Shown here piece after piece: positions 38,929-50,531 of a stretch of DNA of 64,000 nt (position 1 is the stretch's first letter; each line of letters begins with the position of its first letter). The notes below the pieces were generated by a model. That model ran no database searches and had not been told where the DNA came from. It worked only from the letters and a program-made list of their open reading frames with translations. Both the position numbers and the translations under genes were made by a program. The stretch is from Photobacterium profundum (GTDB taxonomy: Bacteria > Pseudomonadota > Gammaproteobacteria > Enterobacterales > Vibrionaceae), in assembly GCF_003026285.1 (NCBI RefSeq), contig NZ_PYOD01000010.1, forward strand, positions 1 through 64,000, in the 5' to 3' direction.

Positions 38929-40356
38929 TTACTTCTTCTTTTTCTTTGCTTTTGCGTTTGGTAAGTCAGTGATGCTACCTTCGTAGATCTCAGCAGCCAT
39001 ACCAATTGATTCATGCAGTGTTGGGTGCGCGTGTACAGTTAACGCGATGTCTTCTGCGTCACAACCCATCTCGATCGCAAGACCGATTTCACCTAGAAGC
39101 TCACCCGCATTCGTACCAACGATAGCACCACCGATAACACGGTTAGTATCTTTATCGAAGATAAGCTTAGTCATACCGTCAGCACAATCAGATGCGATTG
39201 CACGGCCTGACGCAGCCCAAGGGAAGCTTGCAGTTTCGAAGTTAAGGCCTTCAGCTTTAGCTTCACGTTCTGTTTTACCAACCCACGCAACTTCTGGTTC
39301 CGTGTAGGCAATTGAAGGAATCACTTTAGGATCGAAGTAGTGCTTCTTGCCAGAGATAACTTCAGCGGCAACGTGACCTTCATGCACACCTTTGTGAGCA
39401 AGCATAGGTTGACCTACGATATCACCAATTGCGTGAATGTGAGGTACGTTAGTACGCATCTGCTTATCAACGTGAATGAAACCACGCTCATCGACTTCAA
39501 TACCAGCAACGCCAGCATCAAAAAGTTGACCGTTTGGAACACGACCGATAGCAACTAATACTGCATCGTAACGGATAGGCTCAGCAGGTGCTTTTTTGCC
39601 TTCCATTGATACATAGATACCGTCTTCTCTTGCTTCAACCGCTGTCACTTTCGTTTCTAGCATTAGGTTGAACTTGCTCTTTATACGCTTGGTATAAACT
39701 TTAACGATATCTTTATCTGCTGCAGGGATCACTTGATCAAACATTTCAACAACGTCGATCTTAGAACCTAGTGCGTGGTAAACCGTACCCATTTCTAGGC
39801 CGATAATACCGCCACCCATAACAAGCAGTTTTTCAGGTACTTCATTCAGTTCTAGCGCATCTGTAGAGTCCCAGATACGTGGATCTTCATGAGGGATAAA
39901 CGGCAATTTAATTGGACGAGAACCCGCCGCAATAATTGCGTTATCAAAGTTAATGGTTGTCGTTTCTTCACCTTCAACAACAATGCTGTTAGGGCCAGTA
40001 AACTTACCGAAACCATTAACAACCGTTACTTTACGCATCTTAGCCATTCCGCCAAGACCGCCAGTTAACTGGTTAACAACTTTTTCTTTCCAAAGACGGA
40101 TCTTAGAGATATCTGTCTGTGGTTCGCCAAAAACGATACCGTGGTCGGCCATCGCTTTCGCTTCTTCAATAACTTTAGCTACGTGAAGTAGCGCTTTAGA
40201 TGGGATACAACCCACGTTCAAGCAAACACCACCAAGGGTGCTGTAACGTTCGATGAGTACTGTTTCCAGACCCAAGTCAGCACAACGGAAAGCTGCGGAG
40301 TAACCGGCAGGACCGGCACCAAGTACCACGACCTGGGCTTTGATTTCTTTGCTCAT
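38929..40356 (-). CDS. lpd: Dihydrolipoyl dehydrogenase (E3)
   Basis: A 475-residue FAD enzyme that reoxidises the lipoyl groups of the pyruvate and 2-oxoglutarate dehydrogenases. The FAD motif VVLGAGPAGYSAA, the redox disulfide GGVCLNVGCIPSKALLH and the C-terminal active-site HAHPTLHESIG are present. The Lys-rich tail (KAKKKKK) is typical for this group. It is the last gene of the pdhR-aceEF-lpd cluster, separated from aceF by 248 bp with a hairpin. AGGT stands before the ATG. Confidence 0.97.
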   Translation of the reverse strand: MSKEIKAQVVVLGAGPAGYSAAFRCADLGLETVLIERYSTLGGVCLNVGCIPSKALLHVAKVIEEAKAMADHGIVFGEPQTDISKIRLWKEKVVNQLTGGLGGMAKMRKVTVVNGFGKFTGPNSIVVEGEETTTINFDNAIIAAGSRPIKLPFIPHEDPRIWDSTDALELNEVPEKLLVMGGGIIGLEMGTVYHALGSKIDVVEMFDQVIPAADKDIVKVYTKRIKSKFNLMLETKVTAVEAREDGIYVSMEGKKAPAEPIRYDAVLVAIGRVPNGQLFDAGVAGIEVDERGFIHVDKQMRTNVPHIHAIGDIVGQPMLAHKGVHEGHVAAEVISGKKHYFDPKVIPSIAYTEPEVAWVGKTEREAKAEGLNFETASFPWAASGRAIASDCADGMTKLIFDKDTNRVIGGAIVGTNAGELLGEIGLAIEMGCDAEDIALTVHAHPTLHESIGMAAEIYEGSITDLPNAKAKKKKK

Positions 40357-40496
40357 CTTGACCTCGTTATAGTCATTTATCCCTGACAGGCTAAAATAAA
40401 GATTCGATTTTTATCGTTTTTCGACCTGAACATTTTACAGGTGTGTTAACAGAGTGAAAAATAAAATCGTGTAGCCTGTGAGCTAGACAACAATTC

Positions 40497-40523
40497 CGGC
40501 ATCAGATTTTTTCACTGATGCCG
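40497..40523 (-). other. Hairpin between aceF and lpd
   Basis: The perfect 9-bp stem CGGCATCAG / CTGATGCCG has a 9-nt loop. On the minus strand it is followed by GAATTG and not by a T-run, so it is not a classic terminator. It may be an mRNA processing or stability element, as lpd must also supply other complexes. Confidence 0.6.
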
Positions 40524-40604
40524 AAATTTAGCAGTAATAACCTTACTGTTCTGATTTTTATCTAAACAGCGATTTATATATCAAATAAATATCGGCAGTA
40601 CGAA

Positions 40605-42482
40605 TTACAGTACTAAGCGACGAATATCAGATAGACAACCGTTTAGGTAAGTAATGAAACGTGCACCTTCAGCACCATCAACCACACGGTGATCGTAAGA
40701 TAGTGATAGAGGAAGCATTAGGCGAGGTTCGAAATCCTTGCCATTCCATACAGGTTTCATTTCAGACTTAGATACACCTAAGATACCCACTTCTGGTGCA
40801 TTCACGATTGGTGTGAATGCAGTACCACCTAAGCCACCAAGGCTAGAGATAGTGAAACAGCCGCCTTGCATATCAGATGCAGTTAGCTTTCCAGAACGTG
40901 CTTTCTTAGAAATAGCCATTAGCTCTTCAGATAGCTCGTAGATACCTTTCTTGTTCACATCTTTAAAGACAGGAACAACTAGACCGTTAGGTGTATCAAC
41001 AGCGATACCCACGTTCACGTACTTCTTCAGAATAAGGCTTGCACCGTCTTCTGAAAGAGAAGAGTTGAAAGAAGGGAATGCTTCAAGTGCTTTCGCAACA
41101 GCTTTCATGATGAACACAAGTGGAGTGATCTTCATGCCTGTATCTTTCTTCGCTTCAATTGCGTTCTGCTCTTTACGGAATGCTTCCAGAGCTGTGATGT
41201 CTGCGTTGTCCCACTGTGTAACGTGAGGGATCATTACCCAGTTACGGTGCAGGTTAGCGCCAGAAATCTTCTTGATGCGAGATAGAGGCTTAGTTTCAAT
41301 CTCACCAAACTTGCTGAAATCAACTTTCGGCCAAGGTAGTAGACCCAGTGCAGAACCATCGCCACCTTTAGCTGATGCAGCAGCACCAGATTCAAGACGC
41401 TTAAGCGCATCTTTCACATAGTTTTGTACGTCTTCTTTCTGGATACGGCTCTTACGGCCAGTACCTTTTACTTTAGAAAGGTTAACGCCAAATTCACGTG
41501 CAAGACGACGAACAACAGGAGATGCATGCGCATACTCGTTGTTTTCTTGGAAGTCGCCAGTTGTTGCTGGAGCTGCTGCTTGTGCAGGCTTCGCTGCAGG
41601 AGCAGATGCTGCTACTGGAGCTGCTGCTTGAGCAACAGGTGCAGGTGCTGCGCCAGCTACTTCGAAGACCATGATCAAAGAGCCCGTAGACACTTTATCA
41701 CCAGCAACGATTTTGATTTCTTTTACAGTACCAGCAAACGGTGCAGGAACTTCCATTGAAGCCTTGTCACCTTCTACAGTAATAAGAGATTGCTCTTCTT
41801 CTACTGTATCGCCAACAGCAACCATGATTTCAGTAACTTCTACTTCATCACCGCCGATATCAGGCACGTTCACTTCTTTCGCTGCAGATGCTGCTGGTGC
41901 AGCAGCGACAGGCGCCGCCGCTTGAGCAACAGGTGCTGCAGGTGCAGAACCAGCCACTTCAAAGATCATCACTAAAGAGCCAGTTGATACTTTATCGCCA
42001 GCTGCAATTTTGATTTCTTTTAGAACACCAGCAAACGGTGCAGGTACTTCCATTGAAGCCTTGTCGCCTTCAACAGTAAGAAGAGATTGCTCTTCTTCAA
42101 TGCTGTCGCCGATAGCAACCATGATTTCAGTAACTTCTACTTCGTCACCGCCGATATCTGGAACATGTACTTCTTTTAGCTCAGCCGCCGCAGGAGCTGC
42201 AGCAACAGGTGCCGCCGCTTCAACTGCAGGTGCTGGCGCAGCTGCTGCGCCTTCTGCTTCAAAGATCATGATTAAAGAACCAGTAGAAACCGTGTCGCCT
42301 TCAGCGATTTTGATTTCTTTAACGATACCCGCTTGAGAAGCTGGTACTTCCATAGAAGCTTTGTCGCCTTCTACAGTGATCAGAGATTGCTCTTCTTCAA
42401 CCTTGTCGCCAACGCTAACAAGAATCTCAGTTACTTCAACCTCGTCTGCACCAATGTCAGGTACATTAATTTCGATTGCCAT
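40605..42482 (-). CDS. aceF: Pyruvate dehydrogenase E2, dihydrolipoamide acetyltransferase, three lipoyl domains
   Basis: The 625-residue core of the pyruvate dehydrogenase complex. It has three tandem lipoyl domains with the modified lysines in GDKASMEVP at K41, K141 and K240, about 100 residues apart, joined by Ala/Pro-rich linkers. The E1/E3-binding domain is at about 318-358 ([14 protein letters not shown]). The catalytic domain runs from about 395 to 625, with the active-site DHRVVDG at 597-603. The three-domain form is the same as in E. coli. It lies 13 nt after aceE. Confidence 0.97.
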   Translation of the reverse strand: MAIEINVPDIGADEVEVTEILVSVGDKVEEEQSLITVEGDKASMEVPASQAGIVKEIKIAEGDTVSTGSLIMIFEAEGAAAAPAPAVEAAAPVAAAPAAAELKEVHVPDIGGDEVEVTEIMVAIGDSIEEEQSLLTVEGDKASMEVPAPFAGVLKEIKIAAGDKVSTGSLVMIFEVAGSAPAAPVAQAAAPVAAAPAASAAKEVNVPDIGGDEVEVTEIMVAVGDTVEEEQSLITVEGDKASMEVPAPFAGTVKEIKIVAGDKVSTGSLIMVFEVAGAAPAPVAQAAAPVAASAPAAKPAQAAAPATTGDFQENNEYAHASPVVRRLAREFGVNLSKVKGTGRKSRIQKEDVQNYVKDALKRLESGAAASAKGGDGSALGLLPWPKVDFSKFGEIETKPLSRIKKISGANLHRNWVMIPHVTQWDNADITALEAFRKEQNAIEAKKDTGMKITPLVFIMKAVAKALEAFPSFNSSLSEDGASLILKKYVNVGIAVDTPNGLVVPVFKDVNKKGIYELSEELMAISKKARSGKLTASDMQGGCFTISSLGGLGGTAFTPIVNAPEVGILGVSKSEMKPVWNGKDFEPRLMLPLSLSYDHRVVDGAEGARFITYLNGCLSDIRRLVL

Positions 42483-42495
42483 GTTTTATTGCCTC

Positions 42496-45159
42496 TTACG
42501 CGTATAGCGGGTTCGTCTTGTCTGCATCGATGTCAAATTTAGCGATTGCTTGTGCAACAACAGATTTTTCGATATCACCACGTTTTGCCAGTTCAGTTAG
42601 TGCTGCAACTACAACGTAGCCTGCGTTAACTTCGAAGTGACGACGTAGGTTCTCACGGCTGTCAGAACGACCGAAACCATCAGTACCAAGAACTTTGAAA
42701 GACTCAGACGGCATGAATGCACGTACTTGCTCTGCGTAGTTCTTCATGTAATCTGTCGCGGCGATTGCTGGTTCAGTACCCATTGCAGTTGTGATGTAAG
42801 GTACTTTTTGCTCAGCTTCTGGGTGTAGCATGTTGAAGCGCTCAACATCTTGACCATCACGTGTAAGTTCATTGAATGAAGTTACAGAGTAAATATCAGA
42901 TGCTACACCGTAGTCGTCGCTTAAGATTTGAGCGGCTTTACGTACTTCATTCATGATAGTACCAGAGCTCATTAGCTGAACTTTGTTGCTACCTGCGTAA
43001 GATTCTAGCTTATAGATACCTTTACGAATGCCTTCTTCAGCGCCTTCTGGCATTGCTGGCATTGCGTAATTTTCGTTCATTACCGTTAGGTAGTAGTAAA
43101 TATTCTCTTGGTTCTCACCGTACATGCGACTGATACCGTCTTGCATGATAACCGCAACTTCGTAAGCAAACGTTGGGTCGTAAGAGATACAGTTTGGAAT
43201 TGTGTTCGCCAGAACATGAGAATGACCATCTTCATGTTGTAGACCTTCACCATTCAGCGTTGTACGACCAGCAGTAGCACCTAATAGGAAACCACGTGCT
43301 TGTTGGTCACCTGCTAGCCATGCCATGTCGCCAACACGTTGGAAACCGAACATTGAGTAGTAAATGTAGAATGGGATCATTGGTAGATCGTTGGTGCTGT
43401 AAGACGTTGCCGCAGCAACCCAAGATGCCATTGAGCCAAGCTCATTGATACCTTCTTGCAGAACCTGACCAGACGTCGCTTCTTTGTAGTAAGAAACTAC
43501 ACCGCGGTCTTCAGGCGTGTATTCTTGACCGTGTGGGTTGTAGATACCAACCTGACGGAACAGACCTTCCATACCGAACGTACGTGCTTCATCACAGATG
43601 ATTGGTACGATATTCTTACCGATACTTTTATCTTTCAGTAAGATATTTAACGTACGTACGTAAGCCATAGTCGTAGAGATATCACGCTTCTGCTCACCCA
43701 GTAGAGGTGCGAATTCCTCTAATCCAGGTACCTTAAATTCTTGTGTGAACTTAGGCAGACGCTTAGGCGTGTAACCGTGCAGTGCGTTACGACGAGCGTG
43801 CAGGTAGTTGTACTCTGCAGAGCCTTCTTCCAGTTTTAGATATGGAAGAGACTTCATGTCTTCGTCAGAAACGATGTCTTGTAAGCCAAGGCGATCGCGT
43901 AGGTGTTGAACATGTGTCATGTCCATTTTCTTAACACCGTGTGCAATGTTCTTACCTTCAGCCGCTTCACCCATGCCGTAACCTTTTACAGTTTTAGCAA
44001 GAATTACTGTAGGACGACCTTCAGTTTCTTTTGCATTATTGAACGCAGCAAACAGCTTAGAAGACTCGTGACCGCCACGCTTAAGTGCGAAGATTTGGTC
44101 ATCAGTCATATCTGCAACTAGTGCAGCTGTTTCTGGGTACTTACCAAAGAAGTGTTCACGTACGTAAGCACCGTCTTTAGATTTGAATGTTTGGTAGTCA
44201 CCATCGATAGTTTCGTTCATTAACTGAAGAAGCTTACCAGTAGTGTCTTTTGCTAGTAGCGAATCCCAGTTGTTACCCCAGATCACTTTAACAACATTCC
44301 AACCAGCGCCTTTAAACAGACCTTCTAGCTCTTGAATGATGCTACCGTTACCCATAACAGGGCCGTCTAGGCGCTGTAGGTTACAGTTGATTAGGAAACA
44401 TAGGTTATCTAGCTTTTCACGAGCAGCGAATGAAATCGCACCACGTGATTCTGGCTCATCCATCTCACCATCGCCCAAGAACGCGTAAACACGTTGAGCT
44501 GATGTATCTTTAAGACCACGACCTGCCAAGTACTTAAGGAAACGTGCTTGATAGATAGCAGAGATAGGACCAAGACCCATAGAAACTGTTGGGAACTGCC
44601 AGAATTCAGGCATCAGTTTAGGGTGTGGGTATGAAGGAATACCTTTACCATCAACTTCTTGACGGAAGTTATCTAACTGCTCTTCAGTTAAACGGCCTTC
44701 AACAAACGCACGAGAATAGATACCCGGAGAGATGTGACCTTGGTAATACACCAAATCGCCGCCATCAACTTCGTTTGGTGCACGGAAGAAGTGGTTGAAA
44801 CATACTTCGTAGAATGCAGAAGCAGACTGGTAAGAAGCCATGTGGCCACCTAGGTCTAAATCTTTCTTAGAAGCACGTAGTACGATCATGATTGCGTTCC
44901 AACGGATAATGGAACGAATACGGCGCTCAAGAGTAGTATCACCAGGATACGCAGGCTCTTGTGCTGCTGGAATCGTATTAATGTAGTTGGTAGTCATGCC
45001 AGTTGGCATATCTACACCGTCTAAACGAGCTTTATCCAGAACTTGTTCAAGTAAGTACTGTGCGCGTTCTACACCTTCTTCACGGACTACTGATTCTAGA
45101 GCTTCTAGCCACTCTTGAGTCTCAAGTACGTCAACGTCATTTTTCATGACTTCAGACAT
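42496..45159 (-). CDS. aceE: Pyruvate dehydrogenase E1 component
   Basis: An 887-residue thiamine-diphosphate enzyme that decarboxylates pyruvate. It is the homodimeric type, the same length as E. coli AceE (887). The ThDP-binding motif begins GDGEMDEPES and ends NCNLQRLDGPV. The second half has the conserved QDGISRMYGENQ and IYSVTSFNELTRDG stretches. It is followed 13 nt later by aceF and preceded by pdhR with an 80-bp gap. Confidence 0.98.
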   Translation of the reverse strand: MSEVMKNDVDVLETQEWLEALESVVREEGVERAQYLLEQVLDKARLDGVDMPTGMTTNYINTIPAAQEPAYPGDTTLERRIRSIIRWNAIMIVLRASKKDLDLGGHMASYQSASAFYEVCFNHFFRAPNEVDGGDLVYYQGHISPGIYSRAFVEGRLTEEQLDNFRQEVDGKGIPSYPHPKLMPEFWQFPTVSMGLGPISAIYQARFLKYLAGRGLKDTSAQRVYAFLGDGEMDEPESRGAISFAAREKLDNLCFLINCNLQRLDGPVMGNGSIIQELEGLFKGAGWNVVKVIWGNNWDSLLAKDTTGKLLQLMNETIDGDYQTFKSKDGAYVREHFFGKYPETAALVADMTDDQIFALKRGGHESSKLFAAFNNAKETEGRPTVILAKTVKGYGMGEAAEGKNIAHGVKKMDMTHVQHLRDRLGLQDIVSDEDMKSLPYLKLEEGSAEYNYLHARRNALHGYTPKRLPKFTQEFKVPGLEEFAPLLGEQKRDISTTMAYVRTLNILLKDKSIGKNIVPIICDEARTFGMEGLFRQVGIYNPHGQEYTPEDRGVVSYYKEATSGQVLQEGINELGSMASWVAAATSYSTNDLPMIPFYIYYSMFGFQRVGDMAWLAGDQQARGFLLGATAGRTTLNGEGLQHEDGHSHVLANTIPNCISYDPTFAYEVAVIMQDGISRMYGENQENIYYYLTVMNENYAMPAMPEGAEEGIRKGIYKLESYAGSNKVQLMSSGTIMNEVRKAAQILSDDYGVASDIYSVTSFNELTRDGQDVERFNMLHPEAEQKVPYITTAMGTEPAIAATDYMKNYAEQVRAFMPSESFKVLGTDGFGRSDSRENLRRHFEVNAGYVVVAALTELAKRGDIEKSVVAQAIAKFDIDADKTNPLYA

Positions 45160-45239
45160 GCAATCTTCCTTTCGTTGATAATCTACAAAACTAACAATGT
45201 CGCGACTGTTTAATACCTTACGATATATTTATGAAGGTA

Positions 45240-46013
45240 TTAATCCAGCCCGTCCTTGCGCTGTTGAATTCGACGAAGAGAGCGTTCACGCCTGCTATCT
45301 TCACGCGATAATTCCAACAATGTTTCCTCAATGAAAGCCAAATGTGCATGGGACGCTTCACGGGCCTTTTCAGGTTGTCCGGAAACAATCGCTTGCACAA
45401 TATCGGCTCGATGCTTTCTCACTTTCCCCACTACGTTTTCACGGCGGTTCAATAGTTCAAAGTTTTGTAATACGTTTTGCTCTAGCAAAGGGGCAAGGCT
45501 ACGAATGATATGAAGCAGTACGACGTTATGCGCGGATTCAGTTACCGCGATCAAATACTGCATTACAGCTGATGCTTCAGCTTTTAAATCACCTTGTTGC
45601 TGAGCTTCTTCTATCCGTGTATGACAATCACGAATACGAATAAAATCTTCTTCTGTGCCACGTAATGCGGCGTAATAAGCCGCCAAACCTTCAAGGGCAT
45701 GACGAGACTCAAGTAAATCTAATTGTGTTTCAGGGTGCGACGCTAATAATTCCAACAAAGGCTCAGAAAAACTCTCCCAGAGTTTATCAGTTACAAATGT
45801 TCCGCCGCCCTGACGGCGTGTTAGCAGATTTTTAGCCTCAAGCCGTTGAATCGCTTCTCGTACTGAAGGGCGTGAAACATCGAATTGCTTAGCTAACTCA
45901 CGCTCTGGAGGCAATTGTTGACCAGAAGACAAAATGCCTTCCAAGATCCAGCGTTCCAGTTCTTGCTCGATGGCATCAGAGAGCTTAGGTTGGCGAATTC
46001 GTTTATAAGTCAT
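45240..46013 (-). CDS. pdhR: Pyruvate dehydrogenase complex repressor, GntR family
   Basis: This 257-residue FadR-subfamily regulator has an N-terminal winged helix ([25 protein letters not shown]) followed by an FCD ligand domain with metal-type His and Asp residues. PdhR represses its operon until pyruvate binds. The gene is first in the cluster, and an excellent PdhR operator lies 65 bp upstream, which indicates autorepression as in E. coli. Confidence 0.95.
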   Translation of the reverse strand: MTYKRIRQPKLSDAIEQELERWILEGILSSGQQLPPERELAKQFDVSRPSVREAIQRLEAKNLLTRRQGGGTFVTDKLWESFSEPLLELLASHPETQLDLLESRHALEGLAAYYAALRGTEEDFIRIRDCHTRIEEAQQQGDLKAEASAVMQYLIAVTESAHNVVLLHIIRSLAPLLEQNVLQNFELLNRRENVVGKVRKHRADIVQAIVSGQPEKAREASHAHLAFIEETLLELSREDSRRERSLRRIQQRKDGLD

Positions 46014-46077
46014 TTATCGTTATGCTTCTTATACTTATATCGTTTCAGGCATATCCACTCTCAAATCAAGCGTGGAC

Positions 46078-46094
46078 AATTGGTCTTACCAATT
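46078..46094 (-). promoter_or_regulatory. PdhR operator (proximal)
   Basis: AATTGGTCTTACCAATT is a perfect match to the consensus ATTGGT-N3-ACCAAT with extended symmetry. It is about 65 bp upstream of the pdhR start codon, in the expected promoter region. Confidence 0.9.
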
Positions 46095-46267
46095 TACTAA
46101 CAGGACGAAATTTTACAGAAATAATTGTAGATGTCTAGTTGTGGCTTGACGGAAATCATAGAAACGGTGTGGATTTAACAAAAATGTCAAATTATGAAAA
46201 CTTGTTAAAACAATGCGAACCATAGGTGGTAACAGAAGGTAGCGCAAATATGAGCAAGAAAATAAGC

Positions 46268-46282
46268 AATGGTCTGACCAAT
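46268..46282 (-). promoter_or_regulatory. Second, PdhR-like operator (distal)
   Basis: AATGGTCTGACCAAT has one change from ATTGGT-N3-ACCAAT. It lies about 255 bp upstream of the pdhR start and 62 bp after the ampD stop. The wider inverted repeat AATAAGC...GGCTTTATT around it could also help end the ampD transcript. The rest of 46095-46344 holds no gene I can support. Confidence 0.55.
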
Positions 46283-46344
46283 TGGCTTTATTGTTACAGC
46301 GTATTACTTAACGCTAATGTGTCTTGCTCAATTTTGATTATGAT

Positions 46345-46905
46345 TTATCCATTCACACGCAATGTCGCTTTAAATGCATGCCAATCAAACGCTAAGCCGG
46401 GATCTGTTTTACGCCCAGGCGCTATAAATTCATGCCCGGTAATACGGGAAGAATCGATATTTGGATAATGTGTCATGATAACCCGAGATAACTCAATCAG
46501 TGTTGCATACTGAGCTTGGGTATAAGGGAGGGTGTCCGTTCCTTCCAGTTCTATACCAATAGAATAATCATTGCATTTGTCGCGCTTAGCAAATTGTGAC
46601 ACTCCAGCATGCCATGCCCGACAATCAAACGGTACAAATTGAATGATATCGCCATTTCGCCTAATTAAACAGTGAGCAGACACTCGAAACCCTGAAATTA
46701 CCTCAAAATAGGGATGTTCGTTCGGATCCAACTTACCAGTAAATAGCTGTTCGATATACGGACCACCAAACTCCCCTGGTGGCAAACTAATATTGTGTAC
46801 CACCAGCAAAGACACATCTTGCGCATCAGGGCGCTGATCAAAAAAAGGGGATGGAACATGTTTTACCCCATCAAGCCAATGATCACTGTTAACCGCTAAT
46901 TTCAT
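46345..46905 (-). CDS. ampD: 1,6-anhydro-N-acetylmuramyl-L-alanine amidase
   Basis: A 186-residue cytosolic zinc amidase of peptidoglycan recycling that removes the peptide from anhydro-muropeptides. The zinc ligands are the His in LLVVHNISLPPGEF, the second His in ITGHEFIAPGRKTDPG and the Asp that follows. Loss of AmpD raises AmpC beta-lactamase in some species. Its start is 200 bp from nadC, which is divergent. Confidence 0.95.
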   Translation of the reverse strand: MKLAVNSDHWLDGVKHVPSPFFDQRPDAQDVSLLVVHNISLPPGEFGGPYIEQLFTGKLDPNEHPYFEVISGFRVSAHCLIRRNGDIIQFVPFDCRAWHAGVSQFAKRDKCNDYSIGIELEGTDTLPYTQAQYATLIELSRVIMTHYPNIDSSRITGHEFIAPGRKTDPGLAFDWHAFKATLRVNG

Positions 46906-47057
46906 ATTCTTCAGATAAAATAGAGAGGACTTGTATTTAGTCTCGCTGATCTTAGCGGTTAGATCTATCTTCCTTGTTATTTGATCATAAGAAACGCGAC
47001 CCTCGGATCTCGCATCTTATTCACGCTCAAGGTATGATCACCCCTATAAAGCTCTGA

Positions 47058-48002
<945 letters not shown>

Positions 48003-48069
48003 GCGCTTTAAGTAGCAGAAGACCAAACAGACACGCAGCAATGTAAGCATTGCTGCGAATAAAATAGAA

Positions 48070-48112
48070 GAGCGAGGCTCTAGGTTCATTACCTAACCTG
48101 CTCGCTTTTTTA
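48070..48112 (+). terminator. Terminator after nadC
   Basis: A two-part hairpin: outer AGCGAG / CTCGCT and inner TAGGT / ACCTA with loop TCATT, then T6. The remaining 48113-48331 before pilA has no gene I can support; it should contain the pilA promoter. Confidence 0.8.
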
Positions 48113-48331
48113 TTACTTTTTCCTTCTACAACTGACACTTATAACACTACCCACATTTTCCCTCTAATCTCAAATTCACCTCTAACCACCATATGCAACG
48201 AATGTAGTTTGCATTGAATTAATTCGAACTGCGCCGCGTAACCTTTTCATTACTATTCAGTTGCTTGAGGTCTACTCGTATTCTGCTCCCACTTAAATTT
48301 AATGCTTGCGGGCAATATCAGGGAAAGAATA

Positions 48332-48784
48332 ATGAAAAAGGTGCAAAAAGGTTTTACCTTAATTGAATTGATGATTGTGGTAGCAGTTATTGGAGTGCTT
48401 TCCGCAATTGCAGTACCACAGTATCAAAAATATGTTGCAAAATCTGAAGCTGCATCCGCACTAGCAACGGTTGCTGGTCTAAAAACAAACATCGAAACAG
48501 CTATCGCAGAAACAGGAACCTTTCCATCATTAACAGCTACAGACGCTGGTAATGCACAATATGGTGTACCAAAAGTAACTACAGGTACTATTGCCTTTGT
48601 AGGAGCTGAAGACGCAGCTAATGGGGCCGTGAATTACCTATTTACTAAAGGAAAGGCAAGCGTTGAATTGGTTGCTAAAACTCTTACATTAACTCGTGAT
48701 ACAAGTGGTAACTGGGCATGTACTGTTAATTTTGGATCATCTACAGATACAGCTCTTATACCTAAGAACTGTATTTTCCAATAA
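48332..48784 (+). CDS. pilA: Type IV major pilin
   Basis: The 150-residue type IVa prepilin has a short leader ending KVQKG before the processing site, then [22 protein letters not shown] with Glu at mature position 5. The C-terminal disulfide loop is [10 protein letters not shown] to PKNCIFQ. An in-frame ATG at 48302 is 10 codons earlier, but 48332 has AGGGA 8 nt upstream and gives a normal 7-residue leader. In vibrios this pilus is the chitin-regulated one; regulation is not shown here. The processing enzyme PilD is encoded three genes on. Confidence 0.95.
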   Translation: MKKVQKGFTLIELMIVVAVIGVLSAIAVPQYQKYVAKSEAASALATVAGLKTNIETAIAETGTFPSLTATDAGNAQYGVPKVTTGTIAFVGAEDAANGAVNYLFTKGKASVELVAKTLTLTRDTSGNWACTVNFGSSTDTALIPKNCIFQ

Positions 48785-48790
48785 AACATA

Positions 48791-50476
48791 ATGCAAACCA
48801 ACCTCGCTTCTATCTTGCATCAGGCTGATTTAATCAGCTTGGTGCAAGAGCAAAACGTGGTCGATATAGTACATGCAGAAGGCATTAACGTGCCTTCTGC
48901 GTTAACACGTTTGGGTATATTCAGCGACAGTGAACTTGCCCGCCATATCGAACACATTTTTGCTATCGCGCTGATTGATATTCACCAGTACGATTACGCA
49001 GAGTGCTGTAAAAAAATTTACCAGCGTGAATTAGTGTTGCGCCACCGGGCGATTCCGCTGCAATTTAACGATACCAACTTATTTCTGGGCATTAGCGACC
49101 CCACCAACCTCGATGCACAAGACGAATTTCGTTTTGCTACCGGTAAAAATGTTGAGCTACTACTGTTAGACAATAAGCAGCTAGAAAGCGCCATTCGACG
49201 CATTTACGGCAATGATATCGGTGAAACCGAACACGCGCGCGATATCAGTAACCAAGATTTAAATAACTTGGTTGATATTAGCGACGGGGAAATTGACGAC
49301 ACGACTGATCTAAGCCGAGACAGCGCCCCCGTTACTCGCTATATCAACCAAATATTATTAGAAGCAGTGCGTAAAAAAGCCTCTGATATTCACTTTGAAC
49401 CTTATGAAGAAAGCTACCGGATCCGTTTTCGATGCGATGGTATTTTGCATCAACACGCTACCCCACCCACAAATTTGTCACGCCGCTTATCAACCCGTTT
49501 AAAGGTTATGTCGAAGCTCAATATTGCCGAGCGCCGTAAGCCTCAAGATGGTCGCATTAAACTGAAATTAACCCCGACGTTAGCAATTGATCTGCGGGTA
49601 TCATCGCTGCCGACCTTATGGGGTGAAAAGGTGGTTCTGCGGATCCTTGATAGCTCAGCTGCTAGTTTGGATATTGATATTCTGGGCTATAACGACATAC
49701 AAAAACACGACTACCTGGCCGCATTAACGCAACCGCAAGGCATGATCTTAATGACCGGGCCAACAGGCAGCGGTAAAACCGTCTCGCTGTATACCGGACT
49801 TAAAATCTTAAATACCGAAGAGCGCAATATTTCCACCGCAGAAGATCCGGTCGAGATCAATCTGCCGGGCATTAACCAAGTTCATATCAATACTCAAGTT
49901 GGGCTCAACTTTTCTGATGCGCTACGATCATTTCTTCGCCAAGATCCTGATGTGGTAATGGTGGGTGAAATACGAGACATTGAAACCGCAGCAATTGCGG
50001 TAAAAGCCGCCCAAACTGGTCACTTGGTACTCTCGACGCTACATACCAATTCAGCAGCCGAAACCATTACTCGCTTAACCAATATGGGCATTGAAGATTT
50101 TAACCTTGCGTCATCACTCAGCTTAATCATCGCCCAACGTTTAGCACGCCGTTTATGTCCGTACTGCAAAGAAATACATGATCTGGACGCTGTTATCAGA
50201 GACAAATTTGAAATACCAGTCAGTAGCCCAATTTATAAAGCCAGCGAACGAGGCTGCGATGATTGTAATAAAGGCTATATCGGGCGTGTCGGCATCTATG
50301 AAGTGATGCCATTTAGCCCAGAGCTAGCCCAAGCTCTAGTCGCGGGCGCATCAACCCTAGAGCTTGAACGTATTGCCTGCCAGCAAGGTATGCAGCGATT
50401 ACAGCAATCTGGCATAGAAAAATTAATGGCGGGCACCACCAGCTTAATCGAGCTACAGCGAATACTGCATTACTGA
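48791..50476 (+). CDS. pilB: Type IV pilus extension ATPase
   Basis: The 561-residue GspE/PilB ATPase has an N-terminal MshEN-type region and the central ATPase with GPTGSGKTVSLY at about residue 322. The Asp box and the Walker B segment (DPDVVMVGEIRD) and the His box (LSTLHTNSAAE) follow. A four-cysteine zinc site (CPYC about 456, CDDC about 488) is present. It powers pilus assembly at the inner membrane. It starts 6 nt after pilA, and no good ribosome site is seen, so translation may depend on pilA. Confidence 0.96.
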   Translation: MQTNLASILHQADLISLVQEQNVVDIVHAEGINVPSALTRLGIFSDSELARHIEHIFAIALIDIHQYDYAECCKKIYQRELVLRHRAIPLQFNDTNLFLGISDPTNLDAQDEFRFATGKNVELLLLDNKQLESAIRRIYGNDIGETEHARDISNQDLNNLVDISDGEIDDTTDLSRDSAPVTRYINQILLEAVRKKASDIHFEPYEESYRIRFRCDGILHQHATPPTNLSRRLSTRLKVMSKLNIAERRKPQDGRIKLKLTPTLAIDLRVSSLPTLWGEKVVLRILDSSAASLDIDILGYNDIQKHDYLAALTQPQGMILMTGPTGSGKTVSLYTGLKILNTEERNISTAEDPVEINLPGINQVHINTQVGLNFSDALRSFLRQDPDVVMVGEIRDIETAAIAVKAAQTGHLVLSTLHTNSAAETITRLTNMGIEDFNLASSLSLIIAQRLARRLCPYCKEIHDLDAVIRDKFEIPVSSPIYKASERGCDDCNKGYIGRVGIYEVMPFSPELAQALVAGASTLELERIACQQGMQRLQQSGIEKLMAGTTSLIELQRILHY

Positions 50477-50531
50477 TTACTAGACTCTTGCCACTAAACA
50501 CTGCTCATTCATCCCTTAAGTAGGACCAATC

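Noticed and set aside
40605..42482. Repeats in aceF as a mobile or CRISPR-like array
   Set aside because: The repeats are in frame and correspond to three lipoyl domains with Ala/Pro linkers.
46226..46468. 80-residue plus-strand frame between pdhR and ampD
   Set aside because: More than half is antisense to ampD, and the start has no SD. The region is better explained by the pdhR promoter and operators.
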